Shown here: positions 48,299 to 57,000 of the stretch, piece by piece
Layout: every line of letters begins with the position of its first letter
Numbering within the stretch: position 1 is the first letter of the stretch
NCBI GenBank assembly: GCA_964356355.1
Contig: CAYHGX010000008.1
Location: forward strand, 1 to 57,775
Direction: 5' to 3'
DNA from: CAYHGX01 sp964356355
GTDB lineage: Bacteria; Patescibacteriota; Gracilibacteria; UBA1369; LOWO2-01-FULL-3
Length of the DNA: 57,775 nucleotides
Program-made: the position numbers and the translations under genes
Notes under the pieces: generated by a model
Database searches by the model: none
What the model saw: only the letters and a program-made list of their open reading frames with translations
Told to the model about the DNA's origin: nothing

Positions 48299-49051
48299 AT
48301 GAAAGAAAGAATTACCTCGTATGATGTGTTTAGAGGTTTTTTGCTTGTGTGGATGGTGATATTTCACTTGGTGGTGAACCTTACCGATTTCGGGTTTGAT
48401 CAAAAACTTTTTTACTGGGTGCCGCTGGGATTCATGCTATTTCTGGGCGTAATACTGGGTCAATTCCTGGCTTCTAGGCCACGAAAAACGGCGATACTGG
48501 GGGCGAAATTGCTGGGGATTTTTTTGGTGATGAATATACCAAATTTTGTAACTAAAGAGTTTACTATTTCTCAATTACTCGTTGGTGATCAGCAGTTTTT
48601 TTCTTTTGAGATATTGTTGCCGATGAGCATCGTGGCCTTTGCGAGTATTGGGATGGGGAGAATTATTAAAAAGAGGACGTGGTCTTGGATTTTGGGAGTA
48701 GGTCTAATAGCGGCGGTAACTTCCTTATCCTTAATGGGTGAGTACTCCTATAATTTTTCTTTTTTCGTCTATGGAATTGTGGGCCACTTAATTGGGGAAA
48801 ACTTGAATCTGGATAGAGTGGCGAGGACCATTTCTGCTTGGTGGTTGTGGGGGCTTGGTGCCGTGATAGCGGGAGGATTTTACTTAACAGAAAGAGCCGG
48901 AATTACTGATCTAGTAGTGATTTTCCAGGTGCTTGCACTTTATGTGATAGTGGCAAGAATATTTAACAAAAATAGAGTATTAAGTGTGATTGGGAAACAT
49001 TCATTTCTAATATATGTGGGGCATATCGTACTTATAAAAGTTTTTTCTTGA
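48299..49051 (+). CDS. DUF1624 / acyltransferase-like multispanning membrane protein
   Basis: The 250-residue protein has about 7-8 membrane helices and starts R-I-T-S-Y-D-V-F-R-G-F-L-L-V-W-M-V, the N-terminal signature of DUF1624 and related heparan-alpha-glucosaminide N-acetyltransferase-like proteins. A conserved His is seen in I-F-H-L early on, and K-H-S-F-L-I-Y-V-G-H at the end. These proteins likely move acetyl groups across the membrane onto glycans. It begins 17 bases after the tRNA-Thr and may share its transcript. No partner for the acetyl transfer is seen nearby. Confidence 0.82.
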   Translation: MKERITSYDVFRGFLLVWMVIFHLVVNLTDFGFDQKLFYWVPLGFMLFLGVILGQFLASRPRKTAILGAKLLGIFLVMNIPNFVTKEFTISQLLVGDQQFFSFEILLPMSIVAFASIGMGRIIKKRTWSWILGVGLIAAVTSLSLMGEYSYNFSFFVYGIVGHLIGENLNLDRVARTISAWWLWGLGAVIAGGFYLTERAGITDLVVIFQVLALYVIVARIFNKNRVLSVIGKHSFLIYVGHIVLIKVFS

Positions 49052-49095
49052 GTTTTTCTTGAATTGGGAGATATATTGGCCTCCTTTTTTGACGT

Positions 49096-50049
49096 ATGAA
49101 AAACCTACCTAGTACACCACCGCAACGGGGACATGATGGCGAAAGACGAACTTTAGCCTTGGCGATTATTCTTGGGCTAGCGGCGGTGGGTGGCATTGGC
49201 AAATACGTAATTGATCGCGTTGGGCAGGTGATTGGGGGAATGAATTTTGAGATCACAGAGGGGCCAGATGAGGAGGGGGAGGAAGAAGAAATGAGTCATA
49301 CAGGAGAGGAAAGGGTAAGGGAAAGCGGATTAGACGCGATGGTGGAAGGGCCGAGAAGAGAAACAAATAGCAAAGTGGAAGAAATAGAGGACTCTTTGGA
49401 GAGGGCTAATCAGTTAATATTTGAAGTGGACGTAAATTGTGCAGAAACTTTGCAAAATCCTTTTGAATATGATGAAACGAGCCGAGATGAAAAGGCAGCC
49501 TGTGACTTAATGGCAACAACGACTGAATATGCTTTATGCATGGAGGATGTATGTGATGACGGGGACGCAGAGGTAGTGAAACAAATAGAAGCCGCTTTAG
49601 AGCAGCCTCTAAGGCACTGTGCTGACTACAATATCACATCTCCGCGCGAAGCTTGCCTTGAGGACGTCGAAAAAGCTACCAAGGAAAGGGCTTTTTATGA
49701 CTGTAGAGATGAGTACCTGGAAGAACGAAGGATGGGCGAGGCCTATCATGATGCACAGACACAGGTGTTTGAAACAAATATGTATCCCATCAGAAATTTG
49801 CTCTATAAGCTGGAACAAGATGGAAATTATCAACCCACGGACGAAGAGCTCATGGAGTACTTTAACGCCTACAATCAGTTGAGAAATTTGCGCGATTTTG
49901 ATGTGGTACTGGATCAGCTGGATTTGGGAGAAAGAGACGAGTTCGTACAGCTTTATGGCAGGCAAATGCGAAAAATAATTTTAGAAAGAGGGTGTAGTGA
50001 CGAAAATGTGGATCTGGAAAATTTGCTGGATCAGTTTTTGCCTACTTGA
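49096..50049 (+). CDS. Membrane-anchored cysteine-rich hypothetical protein
   Basis: The 317-residue protein is not recognised. A basic N-terminus (P-P-Q-R-G-H-D-G-E-R-R) precedes one membrane helix (about 18-37), then an acidic stretch (about 50-70), then a helical domain with eight cysteines (for example in D-V-N-C, A-A-C-D, Y-A-L-C, E-D-V-C-D, R-H-C-A-D, E-A-C-L-E, Y-D-C-R-D, R-G-C-S-D). An extracytoplasmic face with disulfides is probable. It precedes the tandem 630- and 662-residue membrane-anchored genes on the same strand, separated by 68 bases, and may belong with them. Confidence 0.75.
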   Translation: MKNLPSTPPQRGHDGERRTLALAIILGLAAVGGIGKYVIDRVGQVIGGMNFEITEGPDEEGEEEEMSHTGEERVRESGLDAMVEGPRRETNSKVEEIEDSLERANQLIFEVDVNCAETLQNPFEYDETSRDEKAACDLMATTTEYALCMEDVCDDGDAEVVKQIEAALEQPLRHCADYNITSPREACLEDVEKATKERAFYDCRDEYLEERRMGEAYHDAQTQVFETNMYPIRNLLYKLEQDGNYQPTDEELMEYFNAYNQLRNLRDFDVVLDQLDLGERDEFVQLYGRQMRKIILERGCSDENVDLENLLDQFLPT

Positions 50050-50070
50050 GGTAGCCAACTTGATTAAGGC

Positions 50071-50099
50071 TTGCCAAAATGGTAAATCTATTATAGAAT
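50071..50099 (+). promoter_or_regulatory. Promoter of the tandem-paralogue operon
   Basis: TTGCCA (50071-50076), a 17-base spacer and TAGAAT (50094-50099) lie 18 bases before the first ATG. The two paralogues are 5 bases apart and should be cotranscribed from it. Confidence 0.55.
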
Positions 50100-50117
50100 A
50101 CTGCCTATTTATTTTAT

Positions 50118-52010
50118 ATGGAGCGCGCATCCGGAAAACCAGGAAGTGTTAATATATTGCAGAAGGTTTGGCCTTTTGGAAATTTTTCAAGGGCGGGGGA
50201 ATTGGGAAATCTTATTGGTGGACTAAAGGCAACTGGTGCTGACGATAGTGAACAATTACATGAAAAAATTGCAGAAAGAAGAGGCCATATATGGGCAGGA
50301 TTAGGGAAAAGTGTGGCTTGGCTCGGACTACTTGGTGGGCTGGGTACTTTGGCAGTGAGAGAAATGGTGAGGGATCAAGTAGCTAGTGCAACTACGCCGG
50401 CGGCAGAAGTGGCTGGCACGGGACCATCTCAAAACCCGTTAATTGAGCTCGGCAGACAGGCGAGTGAAGAGGCGGAGTTGAAAAGAGAATTGGCTACCCT
50501 TGGATATAGTAATGAGGTGATAAATGAAAAATTCAAGTATGTGGGAGATGTAGGCGATACCAATATCGCCGTAGAGGCGGCCAGACGCAATTTATACACT
50601 GCAAGCACTTATGTAAACACGGCTAAATTGCTACAAAAGTATGGGGAAAAAGAGGGGGACAATGGTGTAATTGCAAAACTGGAAGAGCTGTTGAAAAATC
50701 ATGGAGTGCTGGTGACTACTCGGATGGGAAAAAAAATGATGAAATTCACAGAGAATAGTAAAACCTTGAAACAGCCAGGGGATTTTTTAATCGCTACAAC
50801 GTTGGCACCACATCGCAGCGTGGCGACAGGATGGTTTAGAGAGCATCATTTGGCCTTTTTTGATGAGGAGAATAAGACTTTGCATTTGCCTGACGTGCAA
50901 TTTAAAACTACCACACTCGGGGCGAAAACAGACAAGGAGTTGAATCCGGTGACCCGAGTATATGGCACTTTAATGGCCCTAAATGACGCTAGAAATTGGG
51001 CCAAAAATGGAAAAGTGGACTACGCCGATGAGACAGTTTTCAGCTTTCCGATGGTGCTGGGAGATAAGCGTGATTTAAGTGTGCTCAAAGCTCAATTCCA
51101 GAAGATCGTGGATATATTTGCTCCGCTTCTTAAAGAGGGAATGAGTGAAGAGGAGCTGGTAGCGGCGGCGATAAAAATAATGTATATCCGTGATGATTTA
51201 GAGGAGGCTGAGGCTTCTGTAATTGAAGAAGCAACATATCAATTTTTCAGAGAATTACTGGTATTTAAAGATCCCCGCGTGGAAGTAGTGAAAAATCAGC
51301 TTTTGAAATTGGTAAAGGATCCAACGAAAATTGCAGTGAAACCATTTGAATATCTACCGAATGATATAGCGGGGGATACAGGTGTTATTTTACAGCAACT
51401 TTCTAATGGTAATCCTCTTTTTGAGCCATACCTGGAACAACTGCGGATTAAAATGCGCACCAAGGTGACGGAAGAGCCTGGAGAGGGGCCGAAGGCGGAG
51501 TGGATGCAAAGAAACAATGTTCCATATTTTGACAAAAAAGCGGGAGTGATCAGAAGGCAGAGAATTGCTGCGAGTGACTACCTGATTGAGACTAATCTGA
51601 CATGGATAGCGATTGCTGATTCTATGAGTCCAGATATCGAAAAGGGCGAACTGGAAAAGATGTTCGGGACCTTGGCACGTATTAATATATATATCGTGGA
51701 GGTGTTTTTAAAAGGGCTAGAAATTATTAAATTGGAGAATAAGCCTATGCCTATTCTAAAAAGCCTAGCGACGATTCTGAATTTAGCTCAAAAAGAGGCG
51801 ATGCTTCAAAAAAATGGAGAAGCGGTAGACCCGTTTCCTACGGCGGAGAGTAAAAATCGAATTGCTTATTTGACGGTGAGAATTTTGTTGCAGTCGGATA
51901 ATCCCTTGTTAGAGCCTTATAAGCAGGCGTTGAAGGAAATTGCGGAGCGACCAGAGATGATAAATTTGGCTAGCCCGGTGGAAGGAGTGGTAACTAGCGG
52001 AGTTAAATAA
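50118..52010 (+). CDS. Membrane-anchored duplicated-module protein A
   Basis: The 630-residue protein is not recognised. A ~60-residue cytoplasmic start (W-P-F-x-N-F-x-R-A-x-E-L-x-N-L-I-G-x-L) leads to one membrane helix (about 62-82) and a long outside part. That part holds two copies of one module. Each has an aromatic-Asp pattern such as H-L-A-F-F-D-E-E-N-K-T-L (about 255) or V-P-Y-F-D-K-K-A-G-V-I (about 475) and ends with a helix of type L-E-P-Y-K-Q-A-L-K-E-I-A. A helical stretch with M-S-E-E-E-L-V-A-A-A lies between. The gene is 5 bases before a paralogue with the same layout. Probably an extracellular protein; function unknown. Confidence 0.8.
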   Translation: MERASGKPGSVNILQKVWPFGNFSRAGELGNLIGGLKATGADDSEQLHEKIAERRGHIWAGLGKSVAWLGLLGGLGTLAVREMVRDQVASATTPAAEVAGTGPSQNPLIELGRQASEEAELKRELATLGYSNEVINEKFKYVGDVGDTNIAVEAARRNLYTASTYVNTAKLLQKYGEKEGDNGVIAKLEELLKNHGVLVTTRMGKKMMKFTENSKTLKQPGDFLIATTLAPHRSVATGWFREHHLAFFDEENKTLHLPDVQFKTTTLGAKTDKELNPVTRVYGTLMALNDARNWAKNGKVDYADETVFSFPMVLGDKRDLSVLKAQFQKIVDIFAPLLKEGMSEEELVAAAIKIMYIRDDLEEAEASVIEEATYQFFRELLVFKDPRVEVVKNQLLKLVKDPTKIAVKPFEYLPNDIAGDTGVILQQLSNGNPLFEPYLEQLRIKMRTKVTEEPGEGPKAEWMQRNNVPYFDKKAGVIRRQRIAASDYLIETNLTWIAIADSMSPDIEKGELEKMFGTLARINIYIVEVFLKGLEIIKLENKPMPILKSLATILNLAQKEAMLQKNGEAVDPFPTAESKNRIAYLTVRILLQSDNPLLEPYKQALKEIAERPEMINLASPVEGVVTSGVK

Positions 52011-52015
52011 TTATT

Positions 52016-54004
52016 ATGAAAAGTCCGGGAGAAAATGAGGGGCCGAAATTTGGTAAATTGTTGCCTTTTAGGGATTTTATGAGGGCGCGCGTGTTGAACG
52101 AATTGATAGGAAGCCTAGAGGCAGCGGGGACTGCTGATGAAGCAACCATTAGAGATAAAATTAAGCAAAAGAGGAGGCATACTTGGAAAGGGGTGGGGAA
52201 GACTTTGGGATTGGCCGCTGTGTTCAGTGGACTTGGAGTATTGGTAGTGAAGAGTGCTGAAAGGGAACCTCAGTATCCTGAGGCGGCAAGTGCGCCGGCG
52301 GAGGCTGTACCGAGTGAGACGGCTATACCTGATGAAGTGGCAGAGGGAAAGGCCAAACTTGATCAACTAATATCTCAAGGCTCAGAGATAAGCGGCAAAC
52401 TGACAAGATATCGCAATACCGCCTTTAATGGTTCAGTGGAGGATCAGCGTGCCAATTTGAGATGGATCGCGACATATTCAGCAAATAATGATGTACTTTA
52501 TTTGCTACTGGCCGGTGATGGAAGCAAGGAGAGGCCACAGTTTGCCAAGGATTTACTGCGTTTTTATCAAAACCATGGAGAGCCAAATTTGCTCGGTGCA
52601 AAACCAAATGTAGAGGATAAAGAAAGATTTTTAGTCAATGACATGGGGCTGTATCGCGATGCAGAAGAATGGTGGCACGTGGTGCATTCTGTCCCGTTTT
52701 ATGATGCCAAGACTGCGATTTTGTTTGTAAATAAACCCAGAGGGAGCATCAATAGTAGTGATGATTCCAGCTTGGCCCTGGGGATAGCAGTGAACGATGC
52801 CTATACAGCGATGAAAACCGGAAAAGTGGATTACATGAGCGAAAACATTGCGGACATGGCGAGAATTGCCGGCGGCATAGCGGCAGAAAAGTATGAGGGG
52901 ATGATGAAGGCAGAAATAACTGCACTATTGGAAAAGTTGGATGAAAATATGAGTGAGGCGGCTATTGTGAGGGCGCTTCAAGAATACTTCATTGAAGCTC
53001 TTAATGAGAGGCTGGATGAAGGGGGGATTGTTGATTACAAACTCTACTTAACCATCAGAGTAATGCTTGCGCGTGGGGAGGTAAAATCGGAAAAACTGAG
53101 AGAAAAATTAGTGAAAATTGTACAGAACCCTACTATTTCAAGAGCAGATCTAAACTTTGAGGGACTTTCTCCTGATAAGGACATTACGGCCGAGGAAATC
53201 TTTAAGCGTGGTGGATGGCCGGCGGAAGAGGCGGCAAGGATAGACAGATTTCTGAAAAAACCAAATTCAAATAATGGACGGAGCGTGGCCTCTTTATTGA
53301 TGACCGGAGTGACTTTGGAGATGGCAGCTAAAGGTAAATTTGATAGAATGGGTGGATTGGTGAAATTTTTTAAAGAGAAGGGAAAAGTATTCTTGATGAC
53401 CGGAAGAAAGGGGGACCCTGAGATTGAGAAAGGCCGAGCAAAGAGAGAAAATGATGAATTTGATATAGAAATGTGCCTAGATGTGCCGGGTGTACCGTCG
53501 TTACATTGGGCAATGGAGAGGGAAATTCCGTATTATGATAAAGAGAGAAATACACTTTATCACCATTTTAATCCTGGAAGAGATGTGCCTCTATTGCGTC
53601 AGGCAATGCTGGTTTTAGCGGTGCAGGAGGCGCAGGAGGCTGTGGGTGGTGCGGAAAGCGGCACTAAACCAGAAACGGAAAAATTGAGCCTAAATGATAT
53701 TATGACGATGCACTCTCATGACCTAGTGAGACCTGCTACTGCATTTGTTGAAGAGGCGCGTAAACTTGGCGGCCGCGCTAGTGAAAGTATTGTGCTTACA
53801 ACCTTGATCTATGTTATTAAGATGGGTGGAATTGAGGGATATAGTGACACAGATTTAAATAAAATAGATCAAAATCCGAGAATGGTAGATGTGTTCGCAC
53901 TGTTGACACTAAAACTTTTGATGCAGATGGAGGATCCGGCACTTTGGAAGTTACAGACTCACATAAAAGAATTGGCAGAGCATCCAGAGAGGATAAAATT
54001 TTAG
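52016..54004 (+). CDS. Membrane-anchored duplicated-module protein B (paralogue of the preceding gene)
   Basis: The 662-residue protein shares its whole plan with the preceding one: a start with L-L-P-F-R-D-F-M-R-A-R-V-L-N-E-L-I-G-S-L, a membrane helix (about 62-80) and two modules. Their marks are V-P-F-Y-D-A-K-T-A-I-L (about 228) and I-P-Y-Y-D-K-E-R-N-T-L-Y (about 503), with G-K-V-D-Y-M-S-E-N as in the first protein (there K-V-D-Y-A-D-E-T). Module ends are R-E-K-L-V-K-I-V-Q and L-Q-T-H-I-K-E-L-A. Identity is low, so the duplication is old. It ends 42 bases before the convergent giant gene, where a 23-bp repeat lies. Confidence 0.8.
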   Translation: MKSPGENEGPKFGKLLPFRDFMRARVLNELIGSLEAAGTADEATIRDKIKQKRRHTWKGVGKTLGLAAVFSGLGVLVVKSAEREPQYPEAASAPAEAVPSETAIPDEVAEGKAKLDQLISQGSEISGKLTRYRNTAFNGSVEDQRANLRWIATYSANNDVLYLLLAGDGSKERPQFAKDLLRFYQNHGEPNLLGAKPNVEDKERFLVNDMGLYRDAEEWWHVVHSVPFYDAKTAILFVNKPRGSINSSDDSSLALGIAVNDAYTAMKTGKVDYMSENIADMARIAGGIAAEKYEGMMKAEITALLEKLDENMSEAAIVRALQEYFIEALNERLDEGGIVDYKLYLTIRVMLARGEVKSEKLREKLVKIVQNPTISRADLNFEGLSPDKDITAEEIFKRGGWPAEEAARIDRFLKKPNSNNGRSVASLLMTGVTLEMAAKGKFDRMGGLVKFFKEKGKVFLMTGRKGDPEIEKGRAKRENDEFDIEMCLDVPGVPSLHWAMEREIPYYDKERNTLYHHFNPGRDVPLLRQAMLVLAVQEAQEAVGGAESGTKPETEKLSLNDIMTMHSHDLVRPATAFVEEARKLGGRASESIVLTTLIYVIKMGGIEGYSDTDLNKIDQNPRMVDVFALLTLKLLMQMEDPALWKLQTHIKELAEHPERIKF

Positions 54005-54070
54005 GCGGCGCCGAGGATTGGCCCTAGGCAGCGAGGAGGATTGGATTTAGGCCGCGAGGATCTCGCGGAA
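54002..54070. repeat. 23-bp tandem repeat between convergent genes
   Basis: TAGGC begins at 54002, 54025 and 54048, at an exact 23-base step. The units share TAGGC-N-GCG and GAGGA-TTGG-type cores. The third copy overlaps the last codons and stop of the minus-strand giant gene; the first holds the stop of the plus-strand gene. Only about two and a half copies. Confidence 0.7.
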
Positions 54071-57000
54071 GAGGAGCTGAATTTTGGCGAGCTCGGGGTC
54101 GAAGGGTATGCCGGCTGGGATTGGCTCGCCATGCTGGTGGAGGTAGGCGAGGTATTCTTCGAAACTTACGGGGTCTGAGGCTTGCTGTTTATATCCAACT
54201 TGTTCGCCTTCGAAAATGACAATTTTCTTGCGCGCGATAGGGCGGGAACTCGTAATAGTGGGTTTGCCATCTTTGTCGGTGCTGAGGGTGATTACTCCAA
54301 GCTGGGCCAGACGGCGAAGCTCCTGAGGAGACCAGTCCTGGACATTTGTAAAATCGGTGTGGAGGCCGGAATGATTTTCGGCCTTGGCTTTTTTGGCGGC
54401 GCGGGTGACGGCTGGGGCAGAACGGAGAGTTTCCGCGCCGCTAATGGGCTTAGGCTTGGTTTTGCTTCTGGCTGTATCTAGTAGTGTATAGGCTGGGTGG
54501 CCGCCATCGGCGAACTCCCAGACGAGAAGTGCTCGGGCCCGAGGCGCGAGGTTTACCTCGCTGCCGAGGGCCGGGTTGTGAAAGCGAGACTGGATCTTGG
54601 CGGCAAAATTCATTTCAGAGCTGCGATTCTTACCGCGGAGGCCGACTAATCCATTTTCTACAATACGGGCGCAATTGCCAGGAATAACTTTGATGATATC
54701 AATGTCGACGTCCGGATCAGTTTCACTACCCTCTTTGGTGAAGATGAAATCGTTTGGCAAATCTGTTTCACTACGGAGATATGGGAAACGGATTTCGGTG
54801 GCGCCGGAAGTGGCGATATTGAGTTTGCCAGGATTAAAGGTACTCATAGTAAAAAGAGCTCGGACAATTTTTTCCGGAGTTACAGCGATACCCATGGCTT
54901 CTGTTTGCTCTGCGATGTATTCGTAGAGTTGCTGGAAGTTGATAATTCCTATTTCTTCGTGGGCATGAAATAAGGCTCGGGCTTTCATGTGGAAGGCAAA
55001 ATTTGGATTTTCAGAGCTGAGATGCCCAATGGCAAACAGTCCGTTAAACGCCTCGGCTGGTGATGATCCTGCCGCGATATCACTATGTAAAAATTCGACG
55101 AACTCTTCAATGTCTTCCTCTGGCGTGTAAAGGCGGTCTTGGGCTAAGCCGTAGAGCACTTCGGCTACTCTTTCTTGGGAGGCTATGGGGAGATAGATTC
55201 TTTCATATTCCCCGCTAAGGTTATGGCCAGTGGCGTCCCAGGCTTCAGGGGGGAAGGCATCACGAACGTCATTTACACAATGGGCACCAAGATAATCACT
55301 ACCTTTTGCGAGTAGGCCGTGGGCGGCAAGCGTAGCAGAGGGATGTGAACTAGCGGCGAGGCGGTCAAAAATTTCATTAATTTTTTCCTGACGAGACTTG
55401 GGGCGCAGACGTGGGCCGGGCTCGTGTGTTTCACCAGATTCCCCAGATTGCTCTGATGGTTTACGAGGATTTAGAACAATTAAAACCGGGAGTTCGCGCT
55501 TGGTCATTTCATCTACCAGAGTGCGGATTTTGCGTTCCCAGGAGCCGCCTCCAGTGCCGTGCTTGCGTGCGGAAGTACTGCGGCGACTAGAATCGTAGTC
55601 ACAGGCCACGGCGCTGTGATAGGCCTCAAGAATAAGGGTTTGAAACATGATGAAAATTTTGTCTTTGGTGTCCTCGTTGAGATAGGTTTCTTCATTAACA
55701 CCAAGGATATAAACTTTGTAAGGTTCGGGAGGCACAGGTGGAATCACGCAGGCGTGAACGGTCACTTCTTTGCCACTTGGAAGAGTGATGTGGACATAGA
55801 TTAGATTGGAATCTTCAATGTTTTCGTGGAGGAGCTCAGGACGGATACTGAGGCCCCTAATCACCTCGGCGCTCTGGGGCACGTTTGATAGATAAATGGA
55901 GTCAACATAGGCCTTAAATGGATGAGCTTTTGGAACTTCATATTCCAAACCAAGTGGGGAGATGGGAGTACTTACATTAGTGTCATAGCGAAGCGCTTCA
56001 AAGGCGGAGCGAAGCTCTGAGAAAGAGCCAGGAATGGCATCGGCGAGGCCGTCTTCGGTAAGGGCAAGGTAGAGCTCAAGGAAGCTATCGTAGTTTTCGT
56101 CTGTGAACTCACGGGTATTGAGAGTTTCCGGGGATTCTGTGGCTGATTTAACATCATTGGATTCTGCAGCAGAGCCAGATTCCCCAGAGCCTTGAAGCTC
56201 TTCGAGTAGAGCTGCGCGAGGCGCAAGAGCTGGTGGAATGTAGGCCTCTAATCCAAGAAGAATACGGATATGATTGAGACTAAGCTCGTTTGTACCGAGA
56301 CCGGTGTGCTCCGCTAAATGACGAAGAACTTCGGTGGAAAAGATTGGCTCAAGCCACGGATAGGCCGCAAAAATTTCGGTAGGAGCCGAGAGACTTCCAG
56401 TGTCGTTTTCAAGACGGAAACCATTAAGGTATCTATTTTGACCGTCCACTTGAGCCTCAGCACCAAAGACACATTGAAAATCAAAATGATCCTCTGTCCG
56501 AATAATATTTATAGTCGTAATTCCAAGCATCGCCAGCGGGGAACCTCCATCTATAGCGAGTGCCGTTGGCTCGGTGAGAGACAAGGTGGCAAGCTTATCG
56601 TCATCAAGTAAGAGCTCTGTGAGAGCGGCTTCAAGGTCGTTGATGCAGCTAGAAAGTGAGGATGATCTACGTCCAAGATCTTCTAAAGTTGGAGTGGCGT
56701 CGATTCTGGCTCGGACAATACGATTCAACTCCTTAGCAGAGAGTTTGACAGTATTGGGGGGGTCGAGGTCTTCCGGAGATGGCGGGGCGGGATCATCGAA
56801 TGAGAGCTTTTCGCTTGAAACTGAAGCAGTTTCGCCTGAGCCTGAAGGTCTTTGACGAGAGTCATCGGAATCTTCGTCTGAAACATCGGCTGGATCAGTT
56901 GAGCTCATTGCTGAATGAGTAGCACCTTTTGTTTCTCTGGTTAATTGTTTTGCGGCTCTATTTTGGGCCTTTCCTATAATAGATTTCACTTCGGAAAGGA

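Noticed and set aside
52115..52366. Minus-strand frames inside the tandem paralogue genes
   Set aside because: The plus-strand frames are longer, paralogous to each other and have coherent domains.
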